DNA of 64,000 nt from contig CM074865.1 of assembly GCA_037501455.1 (NCBI GenBank), positions 51,602,501 to 51,666,500 of the forward strand. The letters run 5' to 3'. Source of the DNA: Lantana camara. Taxonomy: Eukaryota > Streptophyta > Magnoliopsida > Lamiales > Verbenaceae. Made by a program: the position numbers and the translations under genes. The notes beneath the pieces are model-generated. The model had not been told where the DNA came from, made no database searches, and worked only from the letters and a program-made list of their open reading frames with translations. This document shows positions 34,591-46,434 of this stretch, piece after piece (position 1 is the stretch's first letter; each line of letters begins with the position of its first letter).

Positions 34591-36234
34591 CATAGCATAT
34601 GAAATAATCACATAATATGACACTTTATATCATAAAACATGCATATTCAAGTTTAAATCGCATAAACAAGGCAAGAGATGCAAAGAGATATTCACACGTA
34701 TAACTTAAATGCATAAGCATTCGGGTCGCATTTACACTTAGTAAACAAGGTCATACAATTAAAATAAAGCATGAAACAAATCACAATATCACATATTAAC
34801 ATACCAGGAACATATACGGGGTGGGTGAATACAAATACAATCGAGAACGAAGCATGAAATGAACAGCGAAACAAAACCGAGAGCAAAACGAACAACAACA
34901 CATGTACACTCACAAACTAGGTAACCGGGGTTACTCCTCCCATGCACAAAGGGGGGTAAACCCCGTTAAGGGAGGCGGACGTCCCAAGTAAGGGAGTAAC
35001 GGGTGTTACTCTCTATAGGCGCAAGTAGGGTAACGTCATTTTCCTCGCGAGACTGCTGCTCCAAAACGAAAGGAAAAGCTAAATCAAGTAGGGAAACAAC
35101 AGAGCATCAACCTACACCAATAAATCATACATCAAACTATCAGATTTCATGCTTAAAATCATCCCGATTCAAAGACAATTCACTTATCAAACAAGGAGCA
35201 ACCATGGAGTTCATAAATCATATAAAAAGCTTAGAAAGAATCAAGGTTTAACAATGGAAGAACTTCATACACAACTCATACATCAAATTCATGCTCATAT
35301 ATACAAAAAGGAAGCTTCAGTGATCACATTTCATGCATCAAATTCATTCAAAACTGAACATATGACATGGATTCAAAGTTGAAACTTTAACCTAACTATT
35401 CATGTAGATAATCATATCATAGCCAAGCATGGATGAAAATACAAAAATCATGACTCTAATTAACTACAAGAAGGTGGAGAATAAATCCATGGACTAACCT
35501 TTCAATTTAGGGAAGAAATGGATGAGTACTGATCACAAAACTTGGAAAGTGAATAGTACAGAATCCTTCTCTCTCTCTCTCTAACTCGGTTTGCAGCAGC
35601 TATTTCTCCTTCTCTCTTCATGTGGATGAAACGAGGAGGGTTATGGATGAAAGAGCATTAAACCATGGTTACATAGGTTCAAACTTGGGTTAATTTGGTC
35701 AAAGAAAGAGGGAGTTACATCAAAAACCGTGAAAGATGGCAATTCTGCACGAGCTTCAGGTTTCGGTTGAAATTCGGAGTATCAAACGGGCTTAGAAAAT
35801 TACAAATACAGGTTCCTTAGATTTTTTTCTTCATTCAAAGTTCAGCATCACTTCTGAAATTCGGATCCGAATTCCCGAGCTCAAGTTATGCCTTCTGGAA
35901 CCCAAGGTGTGCTAAAACGAGTTAGGCCCTCGAGTCCCTAACAAATAAAACCGTATCAAACGAACTCGAGAGTAATAAATGAGCATATAAACCAGTTTTT
36001 AAATCACGTAATTCATGTATAACAAGTTGTTACAAAAATCAAAATTGAAAACGGGGTTAAACGATTTAAAAATGAGTTGAAAAGGTTCAAAAATGTTTAA
36101 AACTTAAACATGCGGCATATTATAATTCTTAAAATATTCAATTAAATCAAATAATTACATACTTAATTAATTAAACGCGTATTTAGCACACTTGTGATGT
36201 CATACCTGGAAGGCCGAAGAATCGGGATGTTACA
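34591..36234 (-). mobile_element. LTR K, 5' part, minus strand
   Basis: Ends at 36234 with the inverted LTR start GGGATGTTACA, followed on the minus strand by AGGTATGAC-type sequence. A donor-like AAAG/GTTAGT lies near 35500 (minus strand). The 3' portion of K is missing where G abuts at 34590, so K was truncated during or after the G insertion. It sits inside LTR F, but its target duplication cannot be checked. Confidence 0.72.
34921..35011 (-). repeat. Palindrome array in LTR K
   Basis: GTAACCGGGGTTAC (34921-34934, arms GTAACC/GGTTAC), GGGGTAAACCCC (34953-34964) and GAGTAACGGGTGTTACTC (34994-35011, 7-base arms). The theme is GTAAC/GTTAC, unlike any other array in the window. Confidence 0.82.
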
Positions 36235-37058
36235 CTGTTGGACCTGCTCTGTGCTGTTGCTGTACCCCCTGCTTTACTGCGTGAAAACTTTCTGTTGCTG
36301 CTGTTATAATTTTGGACAGGGAGAAGCTGCGCGGCCGCATGCCATTAAAGCTTGTAACACGCGCGGCCGCATGGATGGATTTGGGAAATTGCATTTTATA
36401 GGTGCGTGACCACGTAGCATTTTGAAACTTTAACTGCGCGGTCGTGCATTATTGTTCGGGCATGTTTTAATTTGAAATTTATATAAGCTCTTATAGCCAT
36501 ACATGCACATTTTACAACCCCATGCAGCCATGCATGCATGATCACGTGACTCCACATTTAATTTATTTTGTGTTTTAATTGTTTTTCATCGTCTTTTCCT
36601 GCCTCGATCATGACTCGTATATATTATTAACTTATTATATTATATGTTATGTTTCTCGTATTAATTTTTCGGGGTGATTTAATACAAGTTTTACTAGCTA
36701 CGAACTTGAATGACTTAAGTGCTATCGTTTGACGTCACAAGTGTATTTTCGGTATTCGTTTGACATTTGAAATAATTTCTTTTGACTTTAATTTTATCTT
36801 ATGATATTAATTGATGAAAATATGCTATGATTTGATATAATTTTCAATTTTATTCTATGAAGTTCAATGTGTAAATATGAAATGAAAATATGAACCTCTA
36901 AGTGCTACAATGTGACCTTGTTTGCAATTATTACATTTCCTTACGTGTTTAATGGAATCCTTGCACCTCTAAGTGATTCATATACATTGTTAACAGGTAT
37001 TATGACATGTTATGAATTGGATATTGAATGAACGATTGATCTTGAACGAACGAATAAC
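36235..37058 (+). mobile_element. LTR F, part 2
   Basis: LTR sequence on the plus strand between K and L. It begins with CTG-rich text (TGCTGTTGCTG) like that preceding the arrays in E, H and M. It ends at 37058 with ATAAC, repeated at 53912-53916 after L, so it joins directly to 53917. Confidence 0.75.
36329..36448 (+). repeat. Palindrome array in LTR F
   Basis: Units: TGCGCGGCCGCATG (36329-36342), GCGCGGCCGCATGG (36361-36374), a divergent TGCGTGACCACGTAGCA (about 36403-36419) and TGCGCGGTCGTGCA (36435-36448). The core GCGGCCGC is a perfect 8-base palindrome in the first two. It lies in the same relative position as the arrays of other LTRs. Confidence 0.8.
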
Positions 37059-37563
37059 TGTAGCACCCCGGAGCGCAAGGCCCTACATCCCCCGTACGTG
37101 CAACGAAATGGAAACTCCACACACGCATCAAACTACGGCGAATGGGAAACAAGCAAAATCTCTCTTATGCTAGGCGGTCTAGACCCTAAATCAGAGTGCG
37201 CAATCAAAAACAAAATCACATGCGGAAGCTCCAGGATTCAAGTAATCAAACACACATGCTCGTCAAATAACAACAAATACAAGTATCAAAGTTCAAATCC
37301 AAATTCTTCTTATACATATTTCTCAAATTCGGTTCATAATCAAATATATATAATTTTCATAAGTTTAAAAGTACAGAATAAACTAAATAGATGCATGAAA
37401 CTAAATAAAGAAAACCCAAGACTCGACAAATGATTGCCGCCTAGCACAAACTCCCCACGAACACCTGCAACTCAAAGAACAAAAGGGGAAAAAGAAAACA
37501 ACGAGGAGGGGCCAGTCCTAAAGACTGGTGAGGGGGCTAACACACGCATACGTACATATATAA

Positions 37564-40500
37564 TGTAACATCCCGATCGTTCGGATCTCCAGGTACGCCG
37601 TAACTCAATTTTATATACTCACTTAAATTATTTAATTATGCAACTCATTGTTATTTTAATGATTATGTGATTAATTGTAATTATTTGTTTAACTTGTAAC
37701 TTGAATTTTAAACATTTATATTTACGTCTTGTGTAATTTACTCTATATGCGTTCGACTTTAATTCCGATTTTTGTGTAATCTTGGATTATGTGAATTATG
37801 TGAGGTATGAACGTGTTTGCATGCTCGTTACATGTTTTAGAGTTCGTTTATTTTGTTTCATGGCTCATTTTCGTGAAACGGGATTTGTGAGGGATTCGAA
37901 GGCCTAACTAGCTTAGCACACCTTGGCTTCCGGCAAAACTCGAGCTCGAGAATTCGGATTCGAATTCCAGAAGATGCGTCGGACTCATAACGAAGAAAGG
38001 AAACCAAGGAACCTAAGTTGGTAATTTTCTAAGCCTATTTGGACCCCCGAAAATCAACCGAAACTAGCATTTTGCGTCAAGAGACACCTTTCTTTACTAG
38101 TCTTGCACTTGTGGGACCCTTTTAATCCCAATTAAGCCCCAAACCATGACCAAATGACTTGAGTTAATACTCTCTTCCCCTTTTCAGCCCCCAATTCGAA
38201 CCACACACCCCCTCACAAATTCAGCCCCAAGAGAAGAAAGAAGAAGATAAGAGGAAGAAACAAGGCCCACTATTCATTTTCTTCAAGATTTGAACTCAAG
38301 ACTCCATCAATTCTCTTCCAATCAAAGAGGTAAGTCCATATTTGATCTCTCCATGTCTATGAGGTCATTTTAACTTGAGATATAGCTTATATAGTGAATA
38401 GTAAGAGTTTGATGAATTTTATGCTTTCTAGCAGGATCTCTTGTTAATTCTTTTCATATGATGCATGATAATTGTTCCTAAGACATCATTTACGAGTTAT
38501 ATAAACTTGGTTTAAGTGCTAATTGACAATTCATGACTTTGCCATTTATGAAATTTGGAAGCCTTGTATGAATTTGATCTCTCTTCATCTTTAGCGTATT
38601 TTGATGCAAGTTTGAACCATTTAATGGATTGGAATGCATGAGTTTTTGTTACCCCAACTTAACTTAGCGTGTTAGATTGGATTATGATGGATTTACTTGA
38701 GTTTTGGAGGGAGTTTTGCTGCTGTTTTTGTTTTTCTGCTCCTGCTGCGACGTTGGTTGCGGCCGCGACCGAATTCAGTGCATTTCTAGTAGCGGCCGCG
38801 ACCTATTTTGAGCCCACCTTCGAGATTTTATTGCTGAACCAGTTGTGTAGAGTGTGGTCGCAGGCGTGACCACTTTGTTCGTTAAGTGTTTTTCTTTCGT
38901 TTCGTTTATGTTTTACGTGTTTCTTTTGCTTCTTTATCACCTTTATGCATGGATAATATGTAATATTATGTGTTAGGAAATATGTTATGAATTTATAGCT
39001 CGTTTTATTTGCTCGTTTCCAAGCTATTATTTCATACGTTCTATTTGGTGCCTTGAGTGCATACTTGAATCCATGCTCCCTTTATTTGGCTTGAATGACC
39101 TCTTCTTGCTAATTTTATTACCTGCATGCATAGATAATATGTTTTAATACATGTTACTTTGTATAATTTGAATTTGTGATTAAATTTAGGTGCTCGTTTA
39201 TGACTTATGCTCTTATATGCTCATATGTGACCTAGGTGCTTTCCAGTATGCATGAATGAACTTGTATTTTGTGTATTCCTTTGATGTGCTAATCTCTTGC
39301 TCCTTGTATGACTTATATGATATGTGAACATGTTAAATTATATATTATCTTCATAGTATTGCATTTATAGAACCGTTTTATATGACATACGTGAAATATG
39401 AATGCATGTGCCCTAAGTGTTGCATTTCATATGCCTTTATGCATCATACTCATTTGCCGAGCGTCTATATGGTACATGTCAAGTCTAAGATTATCCTTTG
39501 TTGTCTCCTTTGTTCAGAGTTTGGTCCAGTTGGTACCGAGGAGGTCCCGTAGGCGGCCGGTTACGTCCATTCTTTATCCTTTTGCTCCACTAAGTTGGAA
39601 AGGTGAGGTTTTCTTTCTTTTAGTTAAGTGACCTACAACCCCTATATGTATTTTAAGCCTACATGCGACTATGTATATATATATACTTAGATATGTGTTT
39701 TGTACGTATTTTGTGGGAATTGGTCCCTTTGTTATGAAATCATTTGAAAACACTTTTATATACATACGTAGCCTATTTTCGTTTGTTTGATTTGAAAAGG
39801 GTTGTTGTGTGTGAACGTTTTGAAAATAGCGAGATTACGACTTTGAATATAAGTCGAAAAATTATGAAATTTCGAAATTATTAAAATTATGAATTATGAC
39901 TTATGAAATGGGCCCAGGAAAGTGGTATGTGATTCTCGGGTCGGCCATGGGGTCGTCGAGCTCTCTCATAAACACAACCCCAATTTGATGTTAGGAAATT
40001 CACCCATCCTCGGGAGTTCGAGGGGAAGGCGGTTTCTCAAGCACTGGCGGTTAGAACCCGTCGGGGATCGGGTAGGATCCCCCAACTCACATATTTTGAT
40101 GGGAGAACGGGGTTAAGGAAGGCCTCCTGATCCCCAACCGGAGAAGGAGGATTGTTTATGAGTTTGTTTCTTTCGTTTTGTTTATGATTATGAAGGGATT
40201 AAGTGGGTTTGAACTTGTGCTTGTCGAGTGGTTATGATTTTGATTATGGATACGGTTCGTGAAATGGGAGTGGACCTCAATTTATAAAGTTCGATGATTT
40301 TGGCCTTAAACCTTTTTCTCTATATATATAATATCATGGGATAAAATAATTTAGAATGCAAAAATCACACCCCGGTTTAGGAACACTTTAATCTTGAATA
40401 TGTTCTGCTTTATGTATACGTACGCGTGCGTGTGTTAGCCCTCTCACCAGTCTTTAGGACTGACCCTCGTTTTCGTTTCTCTTTTTTTCCCTTGTTTTTT

Positions 40501-40931
40501 TTAAGTTGCAGGTGCTTTTGGGAGGTTCGAGTTAGGCAGTTGTCCTTGTGTCGTTGTGTAAGGATATCTCGAGTCACATGCATTGTATTTCAATTATTTT
40601 ATGCATTTTGTTAATTTTGAAATATGTATAATTCGGTAATTAGTCTGGCCTGGGATACGATTTATATACTCATCTTGTTTTAATTGTATATATAAGAGCT
40701 AATGTTGGATATAATATGATAATTTCTAGCATGTTAAAATCTGGAATTTATTGCTTCCATGAATCATATTTATTGCGCGCTCTGTATTCGGGTCTAGACC
40801 GCTTAGCTAGGGTGTGTATTTTGTTTGTCACTCATTCGCCATAGCTTGGGGTGTGTGCGGAGTTCCCACTTCGTTACATATTTCGGGCTATGGTGCGGGG
40901 GATGTGGTGCCCTTCGCTCCGGGGTGCTACA
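37564..40931 (+). mobile_element. Solo LTR M
   Basis: 3368 bp from TGTAACATCCCGA to GGGGTGCTACA, with perfect TSD TATAA at 37559-37563 and 40932-40936. Signals in order: AGAG/GTAAGT at 38330, TTCAG at 39517, AAAG/GTGAGG at 39603 and TTGCAG at 40511. The exon-like segment is 85 bases. Its open frames carry no motif. Confidence 0.93.
38755..38872 (+). repeat. Palindrome array in LTR M
   Basis: GGTTGCGGCCGCGACC (38755-38770), AGTAGCGGCCGCGACC (38788-38803) and TGGTCGCAGGCGTGACCA (38855-38872). All are variants of the GGTCGCG/CGCGACC theme of LTRs G and L; one arm mismatch in unit 1 is G-T and would still pair in RNA. Confidence 0.85.
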
Positions 40932-41279
40932 TATAAGAGAGCATAGCATATTCAAAATTAAAGAGTTCATCAACCGGGGCGTGGTTTTTGCATTCTCAAT
41001 CATTTTAACATATGATACAATATATAAGGAAAGAGATTTAAGGCCGAAGGCCAAAATCAACCAATTTTATAAATTAGAAGTCCACTCCCGTTTCACAAAC
41101 CATAAACATAATCAAAATCACAACCACTTGGTGAGAACGAGTTTTTAACCATCCTTACTCCGTTTATATTCATAAGAAATCAAATAACACAAACCTACCA
41201 CTTCTCTGACGATGGAAGGGGTCGCGGGCCCCTAACTATCTAACGGTTGAGGGGACTGCTCAATGCTTCCCCAACCCTA

Positions 41280-43185
41280 TGTTAGGAATAGTACCCTAGA
41301 AAGCCGATTCTATATCCGCTTTGTACTTTTCCTTATTGTAATCACAGACAATCTTTGAATAAAATAACGAATTAAGGCAACACTTCTTTAGATGCTCTTG
41401 TCTGGCATGCTTTACTTTAGCTGTGCATGTATGAGAACTCCCCTAATCCTAATAGTTCATGAGACGGCCCCTATATCACATAAGTCATGATTAGTAAAAT
41501 AGTCCAAGCCGATGAGTCCTACAGACAGTGGGAGTGTCAACCTGACTCCTCTAAGGCTTGCTTGTGGGATCACGCCCTTAAGAAGGACCACCTTATTTCA
41601 TGGAGGTGCAAAGTGTATAGTTGATACGTGCGTGATACATGAGGGTGCTTACTTCCATAAGTAAGTTCACTGAGGTGCCCCGTGTGAGAAGATTCCTAAA
41701 TGGGAAAGGGAGTTTCTATTTCAGGAAATGGAAACTTCCAGATTATGAAATATCTCACGAGTCATTGATGTGATTAATTGATCCTTAGACTTCAGGTTCC
41801 ATGTCACTTTATGAGTTAACTCTGTAGTCTTAGGTATAAGCTTTAAAGGGTGTCGCTTTAGACAACTGATTCAAGGCTTATGGTGGGGCTGCACAAGTGA
41901 CTCATGAAAGTGAATGAGAATCAAGAAAGGACCTACACTTGCATTTGCAAGGTGATCTCTTACTGTGTAAGTCATTCATATGCCATATGGAGTCCTTGGC
42001 CAAGGCAGTAGATCAAGAGATCAAGAAAAGGGTTTCTTGGATTGACATCAAATGGATATGAAATGCACTTAGCTTTAAGACCAGATTATTGGGGTTCTGA
42101 TTATTCCCTTGCCCTAGATATTGGTTGAGAGATAGTAAGTAGGAGGATTGTATCTCACATGAATCAAGAACTTAAAGGTTCTGTAGAATAGAGACATTCC
42201 AATTGAGCTAGGGGTTAAACACCTGTTGCTAGACTATGGTCGTTTAATCTGTGGACTGAATAATTAATTAGTGAATTGATTAATTAGGGTCATTGCTAAT
42301 TCAATTGAGAACCTAGAGGGTCACACACAACAACTTGTTTACATGAGTTGAGGCTTTGAAATGATTAACCGAGTTAATCGAGCCAAAAGGGTTCCACACG
42401 CGTGGGTCACGTGAGTGACACGTGTCCTTGGGGACACGTGTGTCACACGTGCATATGTATATGTATATGTGATTAAACAATTAATGTGTTAATTATTTAA
42501 TAGACATTGGTTTAATTTTTAAATTAAAAATGAAGTCTTATTTTGGAGAAAATTAATCTATTTAATTAATTATGAATTAATTAATTAGATAAAAATAAGT
42601 TATTTATTTATTAATAAATAAAGTATAAAATTATCCAAAAAAGTGTTTTGGATATTTTAGCTCTCTTAAAGGTTTGATTTGAATTAGAATTCAAAAGTCA
42701 AAGTTTGGAATTACTTGTTAATCAAGTAACAAGAGAGAGGGACCAAATCCTTAGTCCAATAGGACTGAGTTTCGGCCGCCCCTCTCCTTCCTATATATAG
42801 GGGAGCTCGAGCTCCCCTTAGGAGTGATTGACAATTCATTTGGTTCATGTGTTGAACACCATCCTTTCTCCAAGATAAAATAAACCCTAGGTTAAGCCTA
42901 AACACTGACTAGAGAACTAGCATCCTTACTAGTTAGATTGTAGTCAAGTTGGTGGACTATCTCTAGAGAGCTTCAAGCTAGAAGTTTTAAAGATTCGAAC
43001 TTTACCAAGGAGAGGGGATCAAGCCGCGAGAAGTGCGTTCTTGGGTGGCTTGAAACGCTTCAAGAAAGATTATTGAAAAGTAAGTTTCTAATCTCTACGA
43101 ATTCGGATTCACGATTGCGAGTTTCGATCCTTTTTGTTGGAAAATTTTTAAATTTTCACTGCTTTCTAATTCTTGTTTTCCGACA
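41280..43185 (+). mobile_element. CO1 5' LTR
   Basis: 1906 bp. Compared with the 3' LTR it lacks about 30 bases next to 41451 (where the 3' LTR reads TTTAGGACTCTACC). It contains the G-box cluster and TATA box described separately. The U5 end (TTTTCCGACA) differs by one base from the 3' LTR. Confidence 0.95.
42408..42817 (+). promoter_or_regulatory. CO1 LTR promoter: G-box cluster, TATA box, start-site palindrome
   Basis: Four CACGTG boxes at 42408, 42419, 42435 and 42446 (spacing 11, 16 and 11). About 340 bases downstream is TATA-like CTATATATAG (42791-42800), immediately followed by the perfect 18-bp palindrome GGGGAGCTCGAGCTCCCC (42800-42817). The same layout occurs in the 3' LTR (TATA 50924-50933, palindrome 50933-50950 with one change), the solo LTR at 13669 and the fragment at 8216. 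CACGTG is the plant G-box core bound by bZIP and bHLH factors; control by such factors is inference. Confidence 0.72.
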
Positions 43186-43187
43186 AG

Positions 43188-43200
43188 TGGTATCAGAGCC
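43188..43200 (+). promoter_or_regulatory. CO1 primer-binding site
   Basis: TGGTATCAGAGCC, two bases after the 5' LTR end; perfect complement to the 3' end of plant initiator-Met tRNA. Confidence 0.93.
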
Positions 43201-45110
43201 ACCTTGTTAATCGTGTTTCTGATTCGTCTCAATTATTCTGAATTTGGTATAAATTCTTAGGCTTGATGCGATTGAGTATTTGTAACTATTTTAGAAAGCC
43301 TGAATTACGAAACTATATTTTTCCTGAAAGTTTCTGAAAACTGTTTTTGTTAAAATTTGTTCTTGGATTGTTTTTTCTTTTGAACGAAAACACGAAACGA
43401 AAACCCGGATTATGACGAACACGCGTGCAGCCCCTTCGTGTACGGGCCCTGTTTTTCTCTCGTAATCCGTTTTCGTATATCGTACAATCCAGTCCCGATT
43501 TTAATTTTATTTTTATTATTAAAAATTTTGTTTTATTAATATTTATTTTAATAGAATTTAAAATAGGGATTTTTGAGAAATAGAAACAGTTTATAATTTT
43601 GGGAAACTACATCTTTGATAAAATTATTAATTTTCAGAAATTAATTGGAATTTTATTAGTTTTAGTAATTTGGGATTTATTCAAAACTTTTATGAACAAG
43701 ACTCGCATCAAGTCGTGTTTTAAGTCATTAGGACTTGAAACGGGAATTCTAATTTATTGGCTAAATTTAAATTCTCGCAAGAAGCATGTTAGGTGATCAT
43801 GGGTTTACACTTATGTATGGTTTTAATTTATGCACATGGATGGTTTAATTGGGGTTGGAGTCCTATAGTTGCGTTTTTTAATTGAGGTTGGAGCCTCACT
43901 TATGTGCGTACTGTTATGTGATTTATTATGTGGCTTTCCATATTACTGTTTTGAGGCCGGGTATGCCCCGTGTATTTGTCTAAGGCCAATATGAAGATTG
44001 AGCCTTATTACTTTTCAGTACCTTTTCATTTTTTTTTTAGAGTAGAATAGGTGGTGAGGTTTTATTTTTCATTTTGGAGACAATGCACCCGTGGAGTAAG
44101 ATGGACCACATTCAAGTAATAAGGAGGCCATAAGTGAAGACCCCTCGAAATGTTAGGGAGGGAAATCTCAATTGAAAATGTAATATAGATAGGGCTCGTA
44201 TTTTGTTACTGCTTTCCCTTATGTGATTTAAACTGTTTATGTGGCATGTATGTTAAAACTTGTGATTGTGGAGTGGCTCCCACATATCACACATACGATA
44301 GGTAGAACCCATGATCATCACATGTTAGAATCATGCTAGGACATGTTATCTGCTAAGTGCTTGTGTGAAATGCATTTAAGTTGTACTTGCATTAATCAAG
44401 ACTAATTAAAATTGGATAACATATATATTGGTGAGGTTGAACCGGACAACTCTCCGGTTGATTTGAAAAAATCCCATTAAATATTAAGCTTATTTTGAAT
44501 AATAGGTGTTTAATTCGAGATGCAAATTTTGAATTTAATTCCTAGCATTCCATCAATAGGTTTTAAGTTTAGTAAGTGAAGGTAGTTATTGTCCGCGAGT
44601 CGTGGAATAGCTAGTGGAGCTTATTAGTTCCTAGTTACCTAATTGATCATTTTAAATGATCAATATTTCGTGGTCAATTTTGGCAAGGGCGATGTCCGCG
44701 AGTCGTGGGTAGTTCGAACTAAGTTTTGATAATGATCTTATGATTGATGGGTCTAGCTTAGTGCCTAAGTAAATATGGATGTCGCGTCGTGGGTTCATAT
44801 TGGAAGATAGGTGATGCAAAAACAATTACTAAGAGTTCTAAAGGTGTTAGAATTTATAATTTGTACCACCTAAGGTTTTACTTAGAATGTCCGCGAGTCG
44901 TGGGTTCGAGGTAAAATGCTTAGGGTCTTAGTACCCATTGGGAAACGTGTTCCTCTTGGATCTTTGGGAATTATAGATCTTTGAAAAACAGTGGGAGCCA
45001 CATTAGATTAAAGACCTTATCTTTTGTATATCATTATAATTCAGCATGCTCACTACTTCTCTGTTTTACCATTTAGGACATAGATTCTGTGATTCTCTAC
45101 GTGTTTTGAA
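43201..45110 (+). other. CO1 5' leader
   Basis: About 1.9 kb of untranslated sequence between PBS and gag. No motif-bearing frame. It includes four spaced copies of a 17-base motif (separate entry). Part of its 3' end (44889-44970) is also found as debris at 9121-9240. Confidence 0.75.
44591..44905 (+). repeat. Four copies of GTCCGCGAGTCGTGGG in the CO1 leader
   Basis: Starts at 44591, 44694, 44781 (shortened, GTCGCGTCGTGGG) and 44889, spaced 103, 87 and 108 bases apart. Sequence between copies is not conserved. The motif reappears as CCACGAGTTGTGGG at 9121 and 9170. Confidence 0.75.
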
Positions 45111-46434
45111 ATGGCAACCGAAAACCCTCTTGTATCGATCCTCGAGCCAAACAAGTTGACTGGTCCCAACTATTCTGATTGGCTGAGGAATCTAGAAATT
45201 ATTTTAGATTCTGAGAAGAGAACTTATGTTCTGTTCGAAGGGGAGCCTAGTCCCGAAGGGAAAGCTCCCACTCGGCCAAGCGGGAAGCGATCCAGAAGTG
45301 GAAGGATGATAATCTCCAAGCCCGTTGCCTTATGTTGGCTAACATGTCTCCGGACTTGAAAAGGCAACATGAGGCCATGGAATGTGCTTGGGAGGTTTAC
45401 GACCACGTAGAGCAACTTGACCGCCCTTATGAACGTGTTACAAGGTATAACTCTTAAAAAGAAATGGTTCCACTTGAAAAAGAGGGAATGGTTCAACCGA
45501 AAACCCTCTTGTATCGATCCTCGAGTCAAACAAGTTGACTGGTCCCAACTATTCTGATTGGCTGAGGAATCTAGAAATTATTTTAGATTCTGAGAAGAGA
45601 ACTTATGTTCTGTTCGAAGGGGAGCCTAGTCCCGAAGGGAAAGCTCCCACTCGGCCAAGCGGGAAGCGATCCAGAAGTGGAAGGATGATAATCTCCAAGC
45701 CTGTTGCCTTATGTTGGCTAACATGTCTCCGGACTTGAAAAGGCAACATGAGGCCATGGAATGTGCTTGGGAGGTTTAAGACCACGTAGAGCAACTTGAC
45801 CGCCCTTATGAACGTGTTACAAGGTATAACTCTTAAAAAGAAATGGTTCCACTTGAAAATGAGGGAAGGTTCAAGTGTCCATGAATATGGACTCAAGTTT
45901 CTCGCCCTTAAAGAGAAACTTGCTTCCATGGACATGCCTCTGAAAGATGAGCTTTCAGTGGACTTGTTGCTAGCCTCACTCCCACCATCATTCAACCCAT
46001 TTGTCCTTAACTTCAATATGAATCATGTTGGTGCTACTGTAGCTGAGCTGATTAGTCAGCTTGTGACTGCTGAAAGCACGATCAAGAAGGACCATAAGGT
46101 TCTAATAGTGAATGCTCTATCTTCCTCTTCTACGCCTTCTAAAGGTAAGGGCAAGAAAGCCCAAAAGAAGAAGAAGAAACCCCTTAGCCCCACTGGTGGC
46201 GTTTCGAAGGGGAAGGCCCAAAAGAAGAATCGTGATCAGAAAGAGGATGTTTGCTTCCATTGTGGCAAAGCGGGACATTGGTGGAGAAACTGCCCAAAGT
46301 ACAAGGCTACTCTAAAGAAAGGTATGTTTCTCGTTGAAGTAAATCTTTCTATTAATTCTAGTTCTTGGGTATTTGATACCGGTTGTGGAGCTCATATCTG
46401 TAATGATGTACAAATGCTAAATGAAGTTCAATAA
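45111..46434 (+). pseudogene. Copia gag and start of protease
   Basis: The frame opens at ATG 45111 and translates to a copia Gag N-terminus (KLTGPNYSDWLRNLE). A frameshift near 45280 moves the true frame. Then comes a 379-bp tandem duplication (45115-45493 and 45494-45872), so the N-terminal domain is present twice. From 45796 the reading frame is continuous: the rest of the capsid domain, a lysine-rich stretch, and a CCHC zinc knuckle at 46252-46293 (CFHCGKAGHWWRNC). It reaches the aspartic protease motif DTG (about 46372-46380) and stops at an in-frame TAA, 46432-46434. Gag forms the virus-like particle in this family; this copy cannot encode it. Confidence 0.93.
45115..45872 (+). repeat. 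379-bp tandem duplication inside gag
   Basis: Unit 1 is 45115-45493 and unit 2 is 45494-45872, almost identical (for example one C/T change at 45391 versus 45772). Both units carry the same frameshift, so it predates the duplication. The junction shares GGTTCAA with the end of unit 2, consistent with slippage or microhomology repair. Confidence 0.9.

Noticed and set aside
45224..46016. Minus-strand open frames across copia gag (45224-45529 and 45603-46016)
   Set aside because: Antisense shadows of gag; the repeat of one inside the other reflects the tandem duplication.
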